Below, one piece after another: positions 53,677-62,811 of a stretch of 64,000 nucleotides of DNA (within the stretch, counting starts at the first letter, position 1; every line of letters starts with the position of its first letter). The stretch is from Bradyrhizobium ontarionense (GTDB lineage: Bacteria; Pseudomonadota; Alphaproteobacteria; Rhizobiales; Xanthobacteraceae). The position numbers and the translations under genes were made by a program. Below the pieces are notes generated by a model, which made no database searches, was not told where the DNA came from, and was given only the letters and a program-made list of their open reading frames with translations. The stretch lies in contig NZ_CP088156.1 of NCBI RefSeq assembly GCF_021088345.1, positions 7,555,001 to 7,619,000 of the forward strand. The letters run 5' to 3'.

Positions 53677-54332
53677 CGGCGCGCAGCCGGTGCCGTGCAA
53701 TCGCGCGCCGAGCGCTGTGCTGCCTCATCGTCGCGGCCGCGATCATCATGGTCGCGGCGCCGGCCCGTGCGCATCATCCGCGGCCAGCGGACGGCGCGCT
53801 GATCGGAGTTGCCGTTCCGGCGATCGGCCATGGCGAGATGCTGGTGGTTGCGCGTTATCGATCTGACATCCTCGATCTGGCGCAGCGTCAGGTCCGAACC
53901 GATCCGACCTTGCGCCGGCTCGCGGGCTTCGTCAGCCTGCAATATTTCGCCTGCCTGTGGGGCCTCGTCCCCGGCAGTCTCACGGACGAGGCGAGCCCGT
54001 TCAACGAGTGCTCCCATGCCTACGTGGCCGGAACGCGTGCGCTGCTGGCGCATATGGCCACGATGCCGGGCGATCAGTCCGCAGCGAAGGCGCTCGAAGC
54101 CCGGATCGCGGCGGACATTGCCGCAGATCCGATCTTCGCCGCGCTGTGCTCGAACAGCAGCGAGACGTTCGACAGCGGTGTGATCGTCGGGCCGGAGTGG
54201 CGGCTGGCGCCGTCTCATGGTCCGACCGTATTGACCTGTCTGTCCCTGCTGGGTCTCGCCGTCGCAGGCGCCTGGCTGCTGTCGCGCTGCTTTCCGGCGG
54301 CCCATCGCCGGACTTCGTCCGGAGCCGCTTAG
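53673..54332 (+). CDS. Hypothetical exported protein of the cobalt locus
   Basis: A 219-residue protein. It has an N-terminal signal or anchor (ALCCLIVAAAIIMVAAPARA), a mature start HHPRPADG rich in His, four or five Cys (FACLWG, NECSH, ALCSNSS), and a C-terminal hydrophobic helix (LTCLSLLGLAVAGAWLLSRCF). No family is recognised. ATGA overlap with the histidine-phosphatase-like gene places it last in the cbtB-cbtA operon. An envelope protein that handles metal is a reasonable guess from the His/Cys content, no more. Confidence 0.75.
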   Translation: MTARSRCRAIARRALCCLIVAAAIIMVAAPARAHHPRPADGALIGVAVPAIGHGEMLVVARYRSDILDLAQRQVRTDPTLRRLAGFVSLQYFACLWGLVPGSLTDEASPFNECSHAYVAGTRALLAHMATMPGDQSAAKALEARIAADIAADPIFAALCSNSSETFDSGVIVGPEWRLAPSHGPTVLTCLSLLGLAVAGAWLLSRCFPAAHRRTSSGAA

Positions 54333-54464
54333 CTCGGACGGCGCGTTCGTCCGAGTGGAGGGGCTACGCTGGAGCGGCGAGATCTGTAGGTGGGATTTGG
54401 TGCTTTGATGCAGAGAGCCGTGATCCGTGTGAGAGTCGAGCAATCGCGGCGTGGACAGTAGGCT

Positions 54465-54626
54465 CCCCCTCCCCGTTCTTACGAGAGAGGGTTGGGGTGA
54501 GGGGCAGACGCACAGAAAGTGCGAGTGGTTAGACCTGTACCCCCTCACCCGGATTGCATCTTCGATGCAATCCGACCTCTCAGCGCGAGCGAAGCTCGTC
54601 GCGCCCCCGCAAGCGGGGAGAGGTTA
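54465..54626. repeat. Intergenic repeat family E, copy 2
   Basis: Same ordered blocks as 43008-43172: CCTCCCCGTTCTTACG, TTGGGGTGAGGGGCAG, AGACCTGTACCCCCTCACCC, an ATTGCATC/GATGCAAT stem, then GCAAGCGGGGAGAGG. An insertion-like GCGCGAGCGAAGCTCGTCGC hairpin sits before the end; in copy 1 the similar hairpin is near the beginning. The flanks (54333-54464, 54627-54728) hold no gene. Confidence 0.8.
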
Positions 54627-54728
54627 GTTAGCACCGCGCAAGCGGCAAATTCATCGCTTCGCGACCGCAGCTTGATCACGTCTCACGTAGATCTATGCAC
54701 CACCGTCTCACGCCGGCCGCCGGCCCGC

Positions 54729-55847
54729 TCACTTCTCGACCCTGTTGTGCACCATCCAGAACCGCAAGGTGCGCTGGGCGGTGTCGAGCGACAGCCGCCC
54801 ATAGTCGCGCTCGGCGAGCTTGAGCGTGTCGGTGTCGATGGCGTGCTTGATCGGCCGATGGACGAGAATCTTCTCGACCGCCGACCAGGTGAGGCTGGCC
54901 GCCCGGCAGGGGATCAGCACGATGTCGGTGCGCGGACCTTCCAGCACCTTGGCCATCATCTCGGTCGGCACGTTGTTGAGCAGGCCGAGGGCGGCGGCGA
55001 TCTCGCCGAAGCGGCGGGTCTCGGCGAAGTGGCCGATCGCGGGGTCGTTGAGCTCGTTGAGCCCTTTCATGCGCTTCACGGCCTCCTCGGCGAGCGTGAA
55101 GTCGCGCCCGATCAGGCCGCCATCGCTGCGCGCGACGTCTGCGATCGCCTTGAGGACCTTCTTGATCTCCTGCTGCAGCGCCGGCGGCGCTGAGGACATC
55201 AGCTTGGCGCGGACGGCGTCGGTGGCGCGGCGCAGCAGGTCGCGCAGGTGCTTGTTGGGCAGGTCGACGCGCAGCCCGATGATCTCGCTCAGCTCGTCGT
55301 CGTTCTCCGCATGCGCCATCATCCCGGAATAGCCGGTCTCGGAGAAGCGCGCCGTCTGGTTGTTGGCGAGCTTGCGGATGACCTGGCGCTCGCCGCGGTC
55401 GACGATGATGTCGGTCACCGCCTCGGTCAAATGCTGGCGGCTGGAGATCGCCATCAGGTGGTCCTGGCCCTTGGTCGAGGCGACCTCGACCAGCGTACGC
55501 TCGGACAGCCGGGTCGAGTGCATCAGCACGCTTTCGGCGACCGAGATCTCGTCGTCCCGGGCGAGGCGCTGGATCACGTCGACGGGTGCGTAGTCGACCG
55601 GGGCGAGATGCTTGCTGAGCTCGGCCCGCGCCCGCGTCTCGACACGGGACACCAGCATGCAGAGCACGTTGTCGAACACCCTGATCTGGTCTTCGCTGAG
55701 GCGTTCGCCGTCGTGCAGGAACAGGTTGGTGACCTGGCGCAGCGTGTTCACGCGTTTCTCGGACGAGCCGCCGCGGACGGCTGCTTCGAGTTCGGTGATG
55801 ATCGACTGTTCGGAAGGTGGAAGCTGTTCTGGCTGATGCACGGTCAT
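54729..55847 (-). CDS. DUF2336 domain protein
   Basis: A 372-residue predicted cytoplasmic protein rich in helices, matching the alphaproteobacterial DUF2336 family. Features are RVNTLRQVTNLFLHDGERLSEDQIRVFDNVLCMLV, LAPVDYAPVDVIQRLARDDEISVAESVL and AVTDIIVDRGERQVIRKLANN. The helical repeats suggest a HEAT-like scaffold. The start at 55847 (MTVHQPEQL) fits homologues better than the frame's first codon at 55982. The function is not established. Confidence 0.85.
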   Translation of the reverse strand: MTVHQPEQLPPSEQSIITELEAAVRGGSSEKRVNTLRQVTNLFLHDGERLSEDQIRVFDNVLCMLVSRVETRARAELSKHLAPVDYAPVDVIQRLARDDEISVAESVLMHSTRLSERTLVEVASTKGQDHLMAISSRQHLTEAVTDIIVDRGERQVIRKLANNQTARFSETGYSGMMAHAENDDELSEIIGLRVDLPNKHLRDLLRRATDAVRAKLMSSAPPALQQEIKKVLKAIADVARSDGGLIGRDFTLAEEAVKRMKGLNELNDPAIGHFAETRRFGEIAAALGLLNNVPTEMMAKVLEGPRTDIVLIPCRAASLTWSAVEKILVHRPIKHAIDTDTLKLAERDYGRLSLDTAQRTLRFWMVHNRVEK

Positions 55848-56376
55848 GCTCGTCGGGGTCCGGATTGCCGGAGGCCAGCGACGCGTGTCTGGTCCCGCTG
55901 CAAGGCTCTCGGCGGCACCAGTTTTCTGCACGGGCGATAACAAGGCGTTAGGGGCGGGGGGCGTAGTACTCCGGAGAAACACGGATACGGAAAATTAAGA
56001 CGAAGCGGCTAAAGCGAAAACATAAGCGGGAGCCGGATCTCGACCGGTTCGTCAATCGCGGCGATGCCCGGATCGGCACCCGCGTTTCGGCGGGCAGTGA
56101 CGGCGCTATTGCCGGAGAGCAAAAGGTTAACGATCTCAAATCGTCAGAGACGTTCCTTCATCCAATCTTCAGGTTTCCTGCCAGCTTACCTCAGTCGTAA
56201 TCCTTCAAGGATCGAAATCTAACTCACATTCTTGGTGCCGCTTCACGCGCTGCCGCCGGGTCGATGCTCCGCGCACCACGTCGCAGGCGGGCGAGGCGAT
56301 CCCCGCGCGGTAAAACAGCGCCAGCATGATGCTGCATCTCGTGCGATAATCGCTTTCGCAAATGATTGAGGTCGCC
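55848..56376. other. Intergenic region without recognised features
   Basis: It lies between the divergent DUF2336 and SDR genes. It is moderately AT-richer around 55,975-56,230, as expected for two promoters. No RNA gene, strong repeat or convincing operator was found. Confidence 0.4.
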
Positions 56377-57234
56377 ATGAAATCCGTCGTCATCACCGGG
56401 GCATCCACCGGCATCGGCTTCGCCTGTTCGAAGCTTCTGCTCGCACGCGGCTTCCGCGTGTTCGGCAGTGTTCGCAAGCCAGCCGATGCGGAGCGGCTGC
56501 GCAGCGAGTTCGGCGCCAACTTCACGCCGCTGCTGTTTGACGTCACCGACGAGGTGGCGGTCAAGGCCGCGGCCGTCGAGGTGCGAGCGGCTCTCAATGG
56601 CGAGGCATTGGCCGGGCTCGTGAACAACGCCGGCATCGCCGTTGCAGGTCCCGTCACCGAGCTGCCGATCGACCAGTTCCGTCATCAGATGGAGGTCAAC
56701 GTGATCGGACCCGTGATCGCGACCCAGGCCTTCGCCCCGCTGCTCGGGACCGATCCCGCGATGACGGGACCGCGGGGGCGGATCGTGATGATCAGCTCGG
56801 TCGCGGGCCGCAACGGCAATCCGCTGCTGGCGCCGTATTCGACCTCCAAGCATGCGGTCGAGGGCCTGTCGGAGAGCCTGCGCCGCGAACTGATGCTGTT
56901 CGGCATCGACGTCATCATCGTCGCGCCCGGCGCGGTGAAGACGCCGATCTGGGCCAAGGCGGAGGAGGTCGACCTCTCGCCGTACCAGAGCTCGCCGTTC
57001 TTGCCGGCGCTACAGAAGATTCGCGGCTTCATGCTGAATCTGGCCAAGACCGGCCTGCCGGCCGAAACGATCGCCGGGCGGGTGTACGAGGCGCTCACCT
57101 CTCCGGCGCCCAAGGTGCGCTACGAGATCGCGCCCGATGCGCTGCGGCAGTTGATCGTGCGCGCGCTTCCCAAGCGGACGGTCGACCGCATCATCGCCAA
57201 GCGGCTCGGTTTGATGCCGGCGACGAAGGCCTGA
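56377..57234 (+). CDS. Short-chain dehydrogenase/reductase
   Basis: A 285-residue classical SDR. The cofactor motif TGASTGIG is at residues 7-14, NNAGIA lies around residue 90, and the catalytic Ser-Tyr-Lys set is in ISSVAG and YSTSK. The C-terminal third (IIAKRLGLMP) resembles retinol-dehydrogenase-like SDRs. I prefer the ATG at 56377 over an in-frame ATG at 56362. The following small gene overlaps its stop by one base (TGATG). The substrate is unknown. Confidence 0.88.
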   Translation: MKSVVITGASTGIGFACSKLLLARGFRVFGSVRKPADAERLRSEFGANFTPLLFDVTDEVAVKAAAVEVRAALNGEALAGLVNNAGIAVAGPVTELPIDQFRHQMEVNVIGPVIATQAFAPLLGTDPAMTGPRGRIVMISSVAGRNGNPLLAPYSTSKHAVEGLSESLRRELMLFGIDVIIVAPGAVKTPIWAKAEEVDLSPYQSSPFLPALQKIRGFMLNLAKTGLPAETIAGRVYEALTSPAPKVRYEIAPDALRQLIVRALPKRTVDRIIAKRLGLMPATKA

Positions 57235-57533
57235 TGCCGGCAGTGACGACGATCGGCAAGACCCAGGCGGAGCTGATCCGCCTGGTCGAGGAGGCGATCC
57301 GCGAGCAGCCGGGATGCGAGACCGCGCGCGTGCCGGCCATCCAGGGCATCGACGTGCGCAGCGGCCGCAACTGGGAGATTCCGCACGTCGTCCTCGGCGA
57401 CAGCCTGATCAGCGACGTCGACCGCGCCGTCATGAGCGTGCAGCGCCGGCTGGGGCGGGAGTTTCACCTGGTTGACGAGCCTGACGCCCTGGAAACGCAA
57501 CAGCTGCCGCACATCACGTCAGGCGACTCCTGA
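57234..57533 (+). CDS. Small conserved-looking hypothetical protein
   Basis: A 99-residue protein without recognised domain or signal peptide. It starts within the SDR stop codon (TGATG), so it is translationally coupled. The sequence has a helix-strand pattern (TQAELIRLVEEAIREQPGCETARVPAI, then NWEIPHVVLGD and VDRAVMSVQRRLGREFHLV) that looks like a compact alpha/beta domain. Good codon bias and the coupling support a real gene. Function is unknown. Confidence 0.7.
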   Translation: MPAVTTIGKTQAELIRLVEEAIREQPGCETARVPAIQGIDVRSGRNWEIPHVVLGDSLISDVDRAVMSVQRRLGREFHLVDEPDALETQQLPHITSGDS

Positions 57534-57564
57534 CGCCCCTTGCGGCCACGGGCGTCTTCCGGGC

Positions 57565-58206
57565 TCATGTCAGCAGGCCCTGGCGCAGCGCCAGCCGCAC
57601 CAGCTCGATGTCGGTGGCGACGCCGAGCTTGTCCTTGATCAGGGAATGCAGATTGGCGACCGTTTTCGGGCTCAGATGGAGAGCGGTGGCGATCTCCTCC
57701 GTGGTCCGTTCCGCCAGCAGCATCTGCATCACCTCGAATTCGCGCGCGGTGAGCACGTCGGCGGCGGCGGTCTCGCCGGAGAGCCGGCTGAGCGCGAGCT
57801 CGTGATCGATGTCGGGGCTGATCGCGATGGCGCCGCCGAGCACGTCCATGACGGCGCGCACCAGCGTCTCCGGCGGGCTGCTCTTGGTGACATAGCCGCG
57901 GGCGCCGGCGCGGATCGCCTGCACCGCGAATCCCGCATTCTCATGCATCGTGAAGACGAGGATGCGGGCGCTGCGATCCCATTGCCGGATACGCCGGATC
58001 GCCTCGATGCCGCCGACCCCCGGCATGCTCAGATCCATGATCACGAGATCGGGTCTGACCTCCTTGAACAGCCGGTAGGCATCTGCGCCGTCCGATGCTT
58101 CGGCGACCACGCGCAGCCCCGGCTGCTTCTGCAGCATCGACCGATAGCCCTCGCGAACGACGGCATGGTCGTCGACCAGCATGATGGTGCCGCCCGGGCT
58201 CGTCAT
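57565..58206 (-). CDS. NarL/LuxR-type response regulator (MoxX-like)
   Basis: A 213-residue response regulator. The receiver domain runs from TIMLVDDHAVVREGY (acidic pair) through VIMDLSMPG (phosphorylation Asp, about residue 57) to a Lys in YVTKSSPPE. The C-terminal LuxR-type helix-turn-helix is at about residues 148-205 (LTAREFEVMQMLL, TTEEIATALHLSPKTVANLHSLI). Its ATG overlaps the histidine kinase stop by 4 bases. It resembles the MoxX/MxaB regulators of methanol or formaldehyde metabolism, but the targets are not shown. Confidence 0.88.
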   Translation of the reverse strand: MTSPGGTIMLVDDHAVVREGYRSMLQKQPGLRVVAEASDGADAYRLFKEVRPDLVIMDLSMPGVGGIEAIRRIRQWDRSARILVFTMHENAGFAVQAIRAGARGYVTKSSPPETLVRAVMDVLGGAIAISPDIDHELALSRLSGETAAADVLTAREFEVMQMLLAERTTEEIATALHLSPKTVANLHSLIKDKLGVATDIELVRLALRQGLLT

Positions 58207-59633
58207 GCCGCGCACGCGGTTGCCGGCTGCGTCTCCGTGCCCGAGAAGTCGGGCGAGGCCGGGAGAGGAATGACGACACGGAGCTGCGCGCCGCCGTCGG
58301 TTGCCGCCTCGAAGCTCATGCGGCCCCCCAGCGACGCGACGCGCTCGCGCATGCCGAGCAGGCCCATGCCGGCTTTGCCGACGGCCTCGCTCGCGGGGCC
58401 GTCGTTCTCGACGGTGAGTGCGATCTGGTCCGCCGCTGCGCCGTCGCCGGCGCCATCCTGCAGCGCGAGCTGCAGCAGGACGCGGGTGGCGCCGGCGTGC
58501 TTGGCGGCATTGGTGAGCGCCTCCTGGGCGATGCGATAGAGGCTGACGGCGATGGCGTCGGGGACTCGATCGACGCGGCCGGACAGGCCGATCTCGAACC
58601 GGGTGCGTCCGCGCTGCCTCCTGTTCCACCCCGCGACCAGGCCTTCGAGGCTCGCGGCCAGGCCGAGCTCGTCGACGTCGGGCGGGCGCAGCCGCACCAG
58701 CGTGCCGCGCAGCGTCTCCATCATCCCGGTCGCGGTGCGGGCAATGCTGTCGCATTCGGCGATGAGATCGGGGCAATCCTGCGCGGCGCTCTGGCGGATC
58801 GAGGCTGCGAGCGCGCGGATCGCAGCCAGCGACTGCCCGAATTCGTCGTGCAGTTCGCGCGCGAGATGACGGCGCTCGTCGTCCTGCAGCGCAATGAGAC
58901 GCCGGGTCAATTCGCTGCGCTGGGCCAGCGCCGTCTGCAGGCCTTCAGCGAGCTGGTTGAAGGCGTCGCGGATCGCCGAGAGTTCGGCGAGGTCGAACGG
59001 CGGCAGCCGCGCCGACAGATCGTTGGCCGCGATCCGCTCCAGCCCGGCGCGGATCAGCCGTGTCGGGCGCAACGCGCGCGCCAGCGCCGCGTGGGCGAGC
59101 ACGCACAGCAGCACGAGTGCCGTTCCGAGCACGGGCAGCAGCCGGCTGAGCTCGCGCCAGGCGTCGGCGGTCATCACGCCGGCGTCGATCCACACCACCG
59201 CATCGCCGGTCCGGCCGTCGCGGAGCTGCACAGGCCGCGCCGCTTCCCGGCCGGGATCGAACACCCGTCGGTACAGCATCGCGAACATGCGGGGCGGATC
59301 GTCCGTCCGGGCTTCGGCGCCGCCGCAGATGCGCTGCACGATCTGGCCGTCGACGCCGCGATAGGCGATGCACAGGCTGGGCCCCATCGCCGCAGCCGCG
59401 ACCGCATCGAGGTCCGGGAAGCCGGCCGGCGGGCTGTTGACCCAGTGCATCTTGCTCTGCTGCAGTTGCAGCGTTCGGGCCGTGATCTCGGCGATCCGTT
59501 CGTTGCGCGCGTGCGCCGACCGGTCGATGTCGAACAGGACATAGGCGGAGATGGCTGCGAAGCAGAGCGCCGCCACCAGCGCTATCCGCAGGGTCAGGCG
59601 GTATTTGAGGTCGTAGCGGGCGAAGGTCCACAT
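58203..59633 (-). CDS. Sensor histidine kinase, HisKA_3 type (MoxY-like)
   Basis: A 476-residue membrane kinase. There are two membrane helices (about 14-34 and 167-188) flanking a periplasmic sensor region, then HAMP (ARALRPTRLIRAGLERIAANDLSARL), the dimerisation/phosphoacceptor block RRHLARELHDEFGQSLAAIRA (His in LHDE) and an ATPase domain with RIAQEALTNAAKHAGA and GMGLLGMRERVASLGG. The periplasmic part resembles the LapD/MoxY N-terminal type. It overlaps its response regulator and is divergent from a DUF3280 gene, an arrangement seen with methanol-oxidation regulators. Confidence 0.88.
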   Translation of the reverse strand: MWTFARYDLKYRLTLRIALVAALCFAAISAYVLFDIDRSAHARNERIAEITARTLQLQQSKMHWVNSPPAGFPDLDAVAAAAMGPSLCIAYRGVDGQIVQRICGGAEARTDDPPRMFAMLYRRVFDPGREAARPVQLRDGRTGDAVVWIDAGVMTADAWRELSRLLPVLGTALVLLCVLAHAALARALRPTRLIRAGLERIAANDLSARLPPFDLAELSAIRDAFNQLAEGLQTALAQRSELTRRLIALQDDERRHLARELHDEFGQSLAAIRALAASIRQSAAQDCPDLIAECDSIARTATGMMETLRGTLVRLRPPDVDELGLAASLEGLVAGWNRRQRGRTRFEIGLSGRVDRVPDAIAVSLYRIAQEALTNAAKHAGATRVLLQLALQDGAGDGAAADQIALTVENDGPASEAVGKAGMGLLGMRERVASLGGRMSFEAATDGGAQLRVVIPLPASPDFSGTETQPATACAA

Positions 59634-59829
59634 CTCTCACGCCTTTCGAACGCAGACGATGGCGAGGCCGGCCGCCATCTAACGGCAGAACCGGCGCGGC
59701 AGAAAGCGTGTCCGCCGGATCGCCGCGCCGTCGTGAAATTTTCCCGTGCCTGATCGGGACCGGGCCCGGTTCAGCCGTGACGGAGCGCGTCTAGCATTGT
59801 GCCGTGCAACACTTCGCCATGGGGCTCTC

Positions 59830-60774
59830 ATGACAAGCTTTCGCTCTTTCAGTCGTCTTGCTCTGGCCGCGCTGATGCTGAGCGCCGGCACCGTCCGCGC
59901 CGCCGCCGACGACGATAGCCCGGCCGTGATGGTCGACGATTTCAGCTATCTTGACACCTCCGGCGAGCCGTCCGACCAGACCGCGGTGCATCAGCGGCGG
60001 CTGGAGGCCTTCATCGCCGCGCTCAGGCGCGACGTCGCGGCCGACGCGCGCCTGCGCCTCGTCAGTCCCGCCTGCGGCGCCTCATGTCCGGCAGCCGATG
60101 CACCGCCTGCGGCCCGGCTGCACATGGCCGCAGACGCCGGCGCCGGCGTCGTGATCACCGGCGGCGTGCAGAAGCTCTCGACCCTGGTGCAATGGGCGCG
60201 GGCATCGGCGATCGAAGTCGCGTCCAACCGCGTGCTGTTCGACAAGATCTTCACTTTCCGTGGCGACTCGGACGAGGCCTGGGAGCGCGCCGAGATGTTC
60301 GTCTCGCGCCAGGTGCGCGATGCGCTGGCAACGCCGCAGCCGATCCGGCTGGCGCTGCTGCCGTTCGAGCTCGACGATACCAGCGCCGGTGCCGCGCTCG
60401 GCGAGACCGAGACCGACCGCAAGGAGCTGCAGGCGGCGACCGATGCGGTGCGGCAGCTCCTGGAGCAGTCCGGACGCTACCGTCTCGTGGACGCTGCCGC
60501 CGCGGTGACGCCGGGGCAGCCGTTGCGCGATTGCGAGGCGTGCGAAGCGAACATCGCACGCGGGCTCGGCGCGCAGCAGTCGCTGCTCGGGATCGTGAGG
60601 CGGATCGGCCGCACCGAGTACATCATCGGCTTCCGCGTCCGCCAGGCCGACACCGGCGCGCCTGTCGCTGTGGGAGACAGCGGGCTGCGCCTCGGCGCCA
60701 ATTATTCCTGGGGCCGCGGCGCGGTGCGCCTGGTGCGCGAGCGGCTGCTCGACAATGGCGGCTCCGAACGCTGA
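59830..60774 (+). CDS. DUF3280-like secreted protein with two similar halves
   Basis: A 314-residue exported protein with a signal peptide (to about residue 24, AGTVRAAA). Two related halves follow: PAVMVDDFSYLDTSGEPSD plus RLRLVSP, and RLALLPFELDDTSAGA plus QSGRYRLVDAA, each a beta-strand, loop and helix unit; a CxxC (CEACEA) lies in the second. The second half matches DUF3280, the first a DUF2380-like unit. The gene is divergent from the two-component system, with a 196-base gap, and is probably its target. Such proteins occur near methanol-dehydrogenase genes; no such enzyme is encoded here. Confidence 0.8.
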   Translation: MTSFRSFSRLALAALMLSAGTVRAAADDDSPAVMVDDFSYLDTSGEPSDQTAVHQRRLEAFIAALRRDVAADARLRLVSPACGASCPAADAPPAARLHMAADAGAGVVITGGVQKLSTLVQWARASAIEVASNRVLFDKIFTFRGDSDEAWERAEMFVSRQVRDALATPQPIRLALLPFELDDTSAGAALGETETDRKELQAATDAVRQLLEQSGRYRLVDAAAAVTPGQPLRDCEACEANIARGLGAQQSLLGIVRRIGRTEYIIGFRVRQADTGAPVAVGDSGLRLGANYSWGRGAVRLVRERLLDNGGSER

Positions 60775-60978
60775 TCGGCGGCAGCTGCCGTGGCGGCCGC
60801 AGGGATTGGAGCGGCGGTCGGGCCGCTCCGTGCCGCGATGCCGGACGATCGGCATTCCGCGCGAGTCCGGCTGTTGTTATTTGTGACGATTTGATTACGT
60901 TCGGATGACAGGATAGGGCGTCCCTGATCTGCCGGCATGCGCCGGCGAAGGGCATTCCCGTCCGACCATCGCCGCCGC

Positions 60979-62685
60979 ATGTCGCTGACCCCCAATCACG
61001 AACCGATCACGACGCTCGCCGGCGAGAACGCGGCGCGCTCCGCCGTCGTACGGCTGTCGGCGGTCGCCGCCCCGCACGTCGCGGCGCTGGCGCTGATGCT
61101 GCACACGGAGAACGATTTCGGCTCGCGGCTCGGCTTCGTGCTGGCCTGGGGCATCCTGAACGGCTTCTGGCTGGTGCTGCTGCGGCGGCCGGCGGTGTCG
61201 GGCGCGCTGGCGCTGACCATGGTCGTCGTGCTGGTGCTGCTGTCGCAGCTGAAGCACGCGGTGGTCCAGATGACCGCCAACTTCGTCGACGTGATGATCA
61301 TCGATCACGACAGCGCGGCGTTCCTGTTCACGATCTTTCCCAACCTGAAGCTCTCGGTCATGGTGGCGGCCGCGGTGGTGCTGCCGCTGATGGGCCTGTT
61401 GTGGTGGGTCGATCCCTATCGGATCGCGCGGCTGCCGGCGCTGGCGTGCAAGCTCGCCTGCCTCGCCGCGCTGACGCTCTATTCGCTCAACTGGCGCGAC
61501 GAGGCCTGGCGCGGCTATTACGACGACGGCTATCTGTCCAAATTCGCGCGCTCCGGCGTCACCGCGGTGTCGGATTTCCTCGCCAATGGCTTCATGGAGT
61601 CGGATGCCACGGCGGATCGCCGGCTGGCCGCCGCGATCCCTGACTCCTGCCATCCGGCCGGCCGGCGACCGAACATCGTGCTGATCCACGACGAGTCGAG
61701 CTTCGACATCCGTTCGGCCCCCGGCATCAAGGTGCCCGCCGGCTACGGCAGCCATTTCAAGTCCTTCGACGGCAAGGCGCGCCGGTTCATGGCCGAGAGC
61801 AATGGCGGGCCGAGCTGGTTCACCGAGTACAACGTGCTGGCCGGCCTGTCGTCGCGCTCGTTCGGCCGCTTCGCCTATTTCGTGACGCGGATCGCCGCCG
61901 GCCGCGTCGAGCGCGGGCTGCCGCTCGCGCTGCGCCAATGCGGTTATGACACCGCTTCGATCTATCCCGCCCATGGTGCTTTCATGAGCGCGCGCAGCTT
62001 CCAGACCACGATGGGCGTGGAGCGCTTCCTGGATGCGCGGGATCTCAGTGCCAAGGGCGTCGAGCCCGATGGATTTTTCTACGATGCCGCGCTCGACCTG
62101 ATGCAGCAGCAGAAGTCCAAGCCGCTGTTCATGTTCGTCTATCTCGCCGCCAATCACTTCCCCTGGGAGACGACGTTTCGGCCCGACCTGACGCCGTCCT
62201 GGCGCGCGCCGGGCAATCTGCCCGCGATCGACGAATATCTGCGCCGGCAGGCCATGAGCGCCTCGGACTATCAGCGCTTCGTGGCCAGCCTGAAGAAGCG
62301 CTTCGGCGACCAGCCGTTCCTGATCGTTCGCTATGGCGACCATCAGCCGGAGTTCTCGCCGCACATCCTCGATCCCGCGCTCGGCGAGGCCGGCATCGGC
62401 CGGAAGCTCGAGAGCTATGATCCGCGCTACTACGCAACCTATTACGCTGTTGACGCCGTCAATTTCGAGCCGCGCCAGAGCGCGGTCGTGATGGACACGA
62501 TCGATGCCGCCTACCTGCCGCTGGTCACCTTGGAGGCGGCCGGCATTCCGCTCGATCCGTCGTTCGCCGAGCAGAAGGACATCATGCTGCGCTGCAAGGG
62601 CGTGTTCTATGCCTGCGGCGACGGCGCCGAAGCCCGCCGATTCAACCGCATGCTGATCGACGCCGACCTGATCCGGGGATTGTAG
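60979..62685 (+). CDS. LTA-synthase/sulfatase-like membrane protein
   Basis: A 568-residue protein. The N-terminal 190 residues hold about five membrane helices, followed by a periplasmic alkaline-phosphatase-superfamily domain. NIVLIHDESSFDI is the nucleophile region (in LtaS the equivalent is LLEST), GYDTASIYPAHGAFMSARSF and FMFVYLAANHFPW follow, and IVRYGDHQPEF carries the Asp-His metal ligands. Enzymes of this type transfer phosphoglycerol or phosphoethanolamine to envelope glycans. The ATG at 60979 is preferred over 60937. Nucleophile identity (Ser versus Thr) and substrate are not certain. Confidence 0.8.
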   Translation: MSLTPNHEPITTLAGENAARSAVVRLSAVAAPHVAALALMLHTENDFGSRLGFVLAWGILNGFWLVLLRRPAVSGALALTMVVVLVLLSQLKHAVVQMTANFVDVMIIDHDSAAFLFTIFPNLKLSVMVAAAVVLPLMGLLWWVDPYRIARLPALACKLACLAALTLYSLNWRDEAWRGYYDDGYLSKFARSGVTAVSDFLANGFMESDATADRRLAAAIPDSCHPAGRRPNIVLIHDESSFDIRSAPGIKVPAGYGSHFKSFDGKARRFMAESNGGPSWFTEYNVLAGLSSRSFGRFAYFVTRIAAGRVERGLPLALRQCGYDTASIYPAHGAFMSARSFQTTMGVERFLDARDLSAKGVEPDGFFYDAALDLMQQQKSKPLFMFVYLAANHFPWETTFRPDLTPSWRAPGNLPAIDEYLRRQAMSASDYQRFVASLKKRFGDQPFLIVRYGDHQPEFSPHILDPALGEAGIGRKLESYDPRYYATYYAVDAVNFEPRQSAVVMDTIDAAYLPLVTLEAAGIPLDPSFAEQKDIMLRCKGVFYACGDGAEARRFNRMLIDADLIRGL

Positions 62686-62811
62686 AGCAGGCCCAGGCGG
62701 AATCCTGGCCGCTCGCATGAGGCCACCGCACGCCTTGAATCGTCCGATCGCAGGATTGCCCGCGGTGCCGTGCTGGGCTACCCGTTCGCTCGTTCAAATG
62801 GGAGGTTCGAC

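Noticed and set aside
60895..62718. A 607-codon minus-strand frame
   Set aside because: Shadow of the LTA-synthase-like gene; no start signal or motif.
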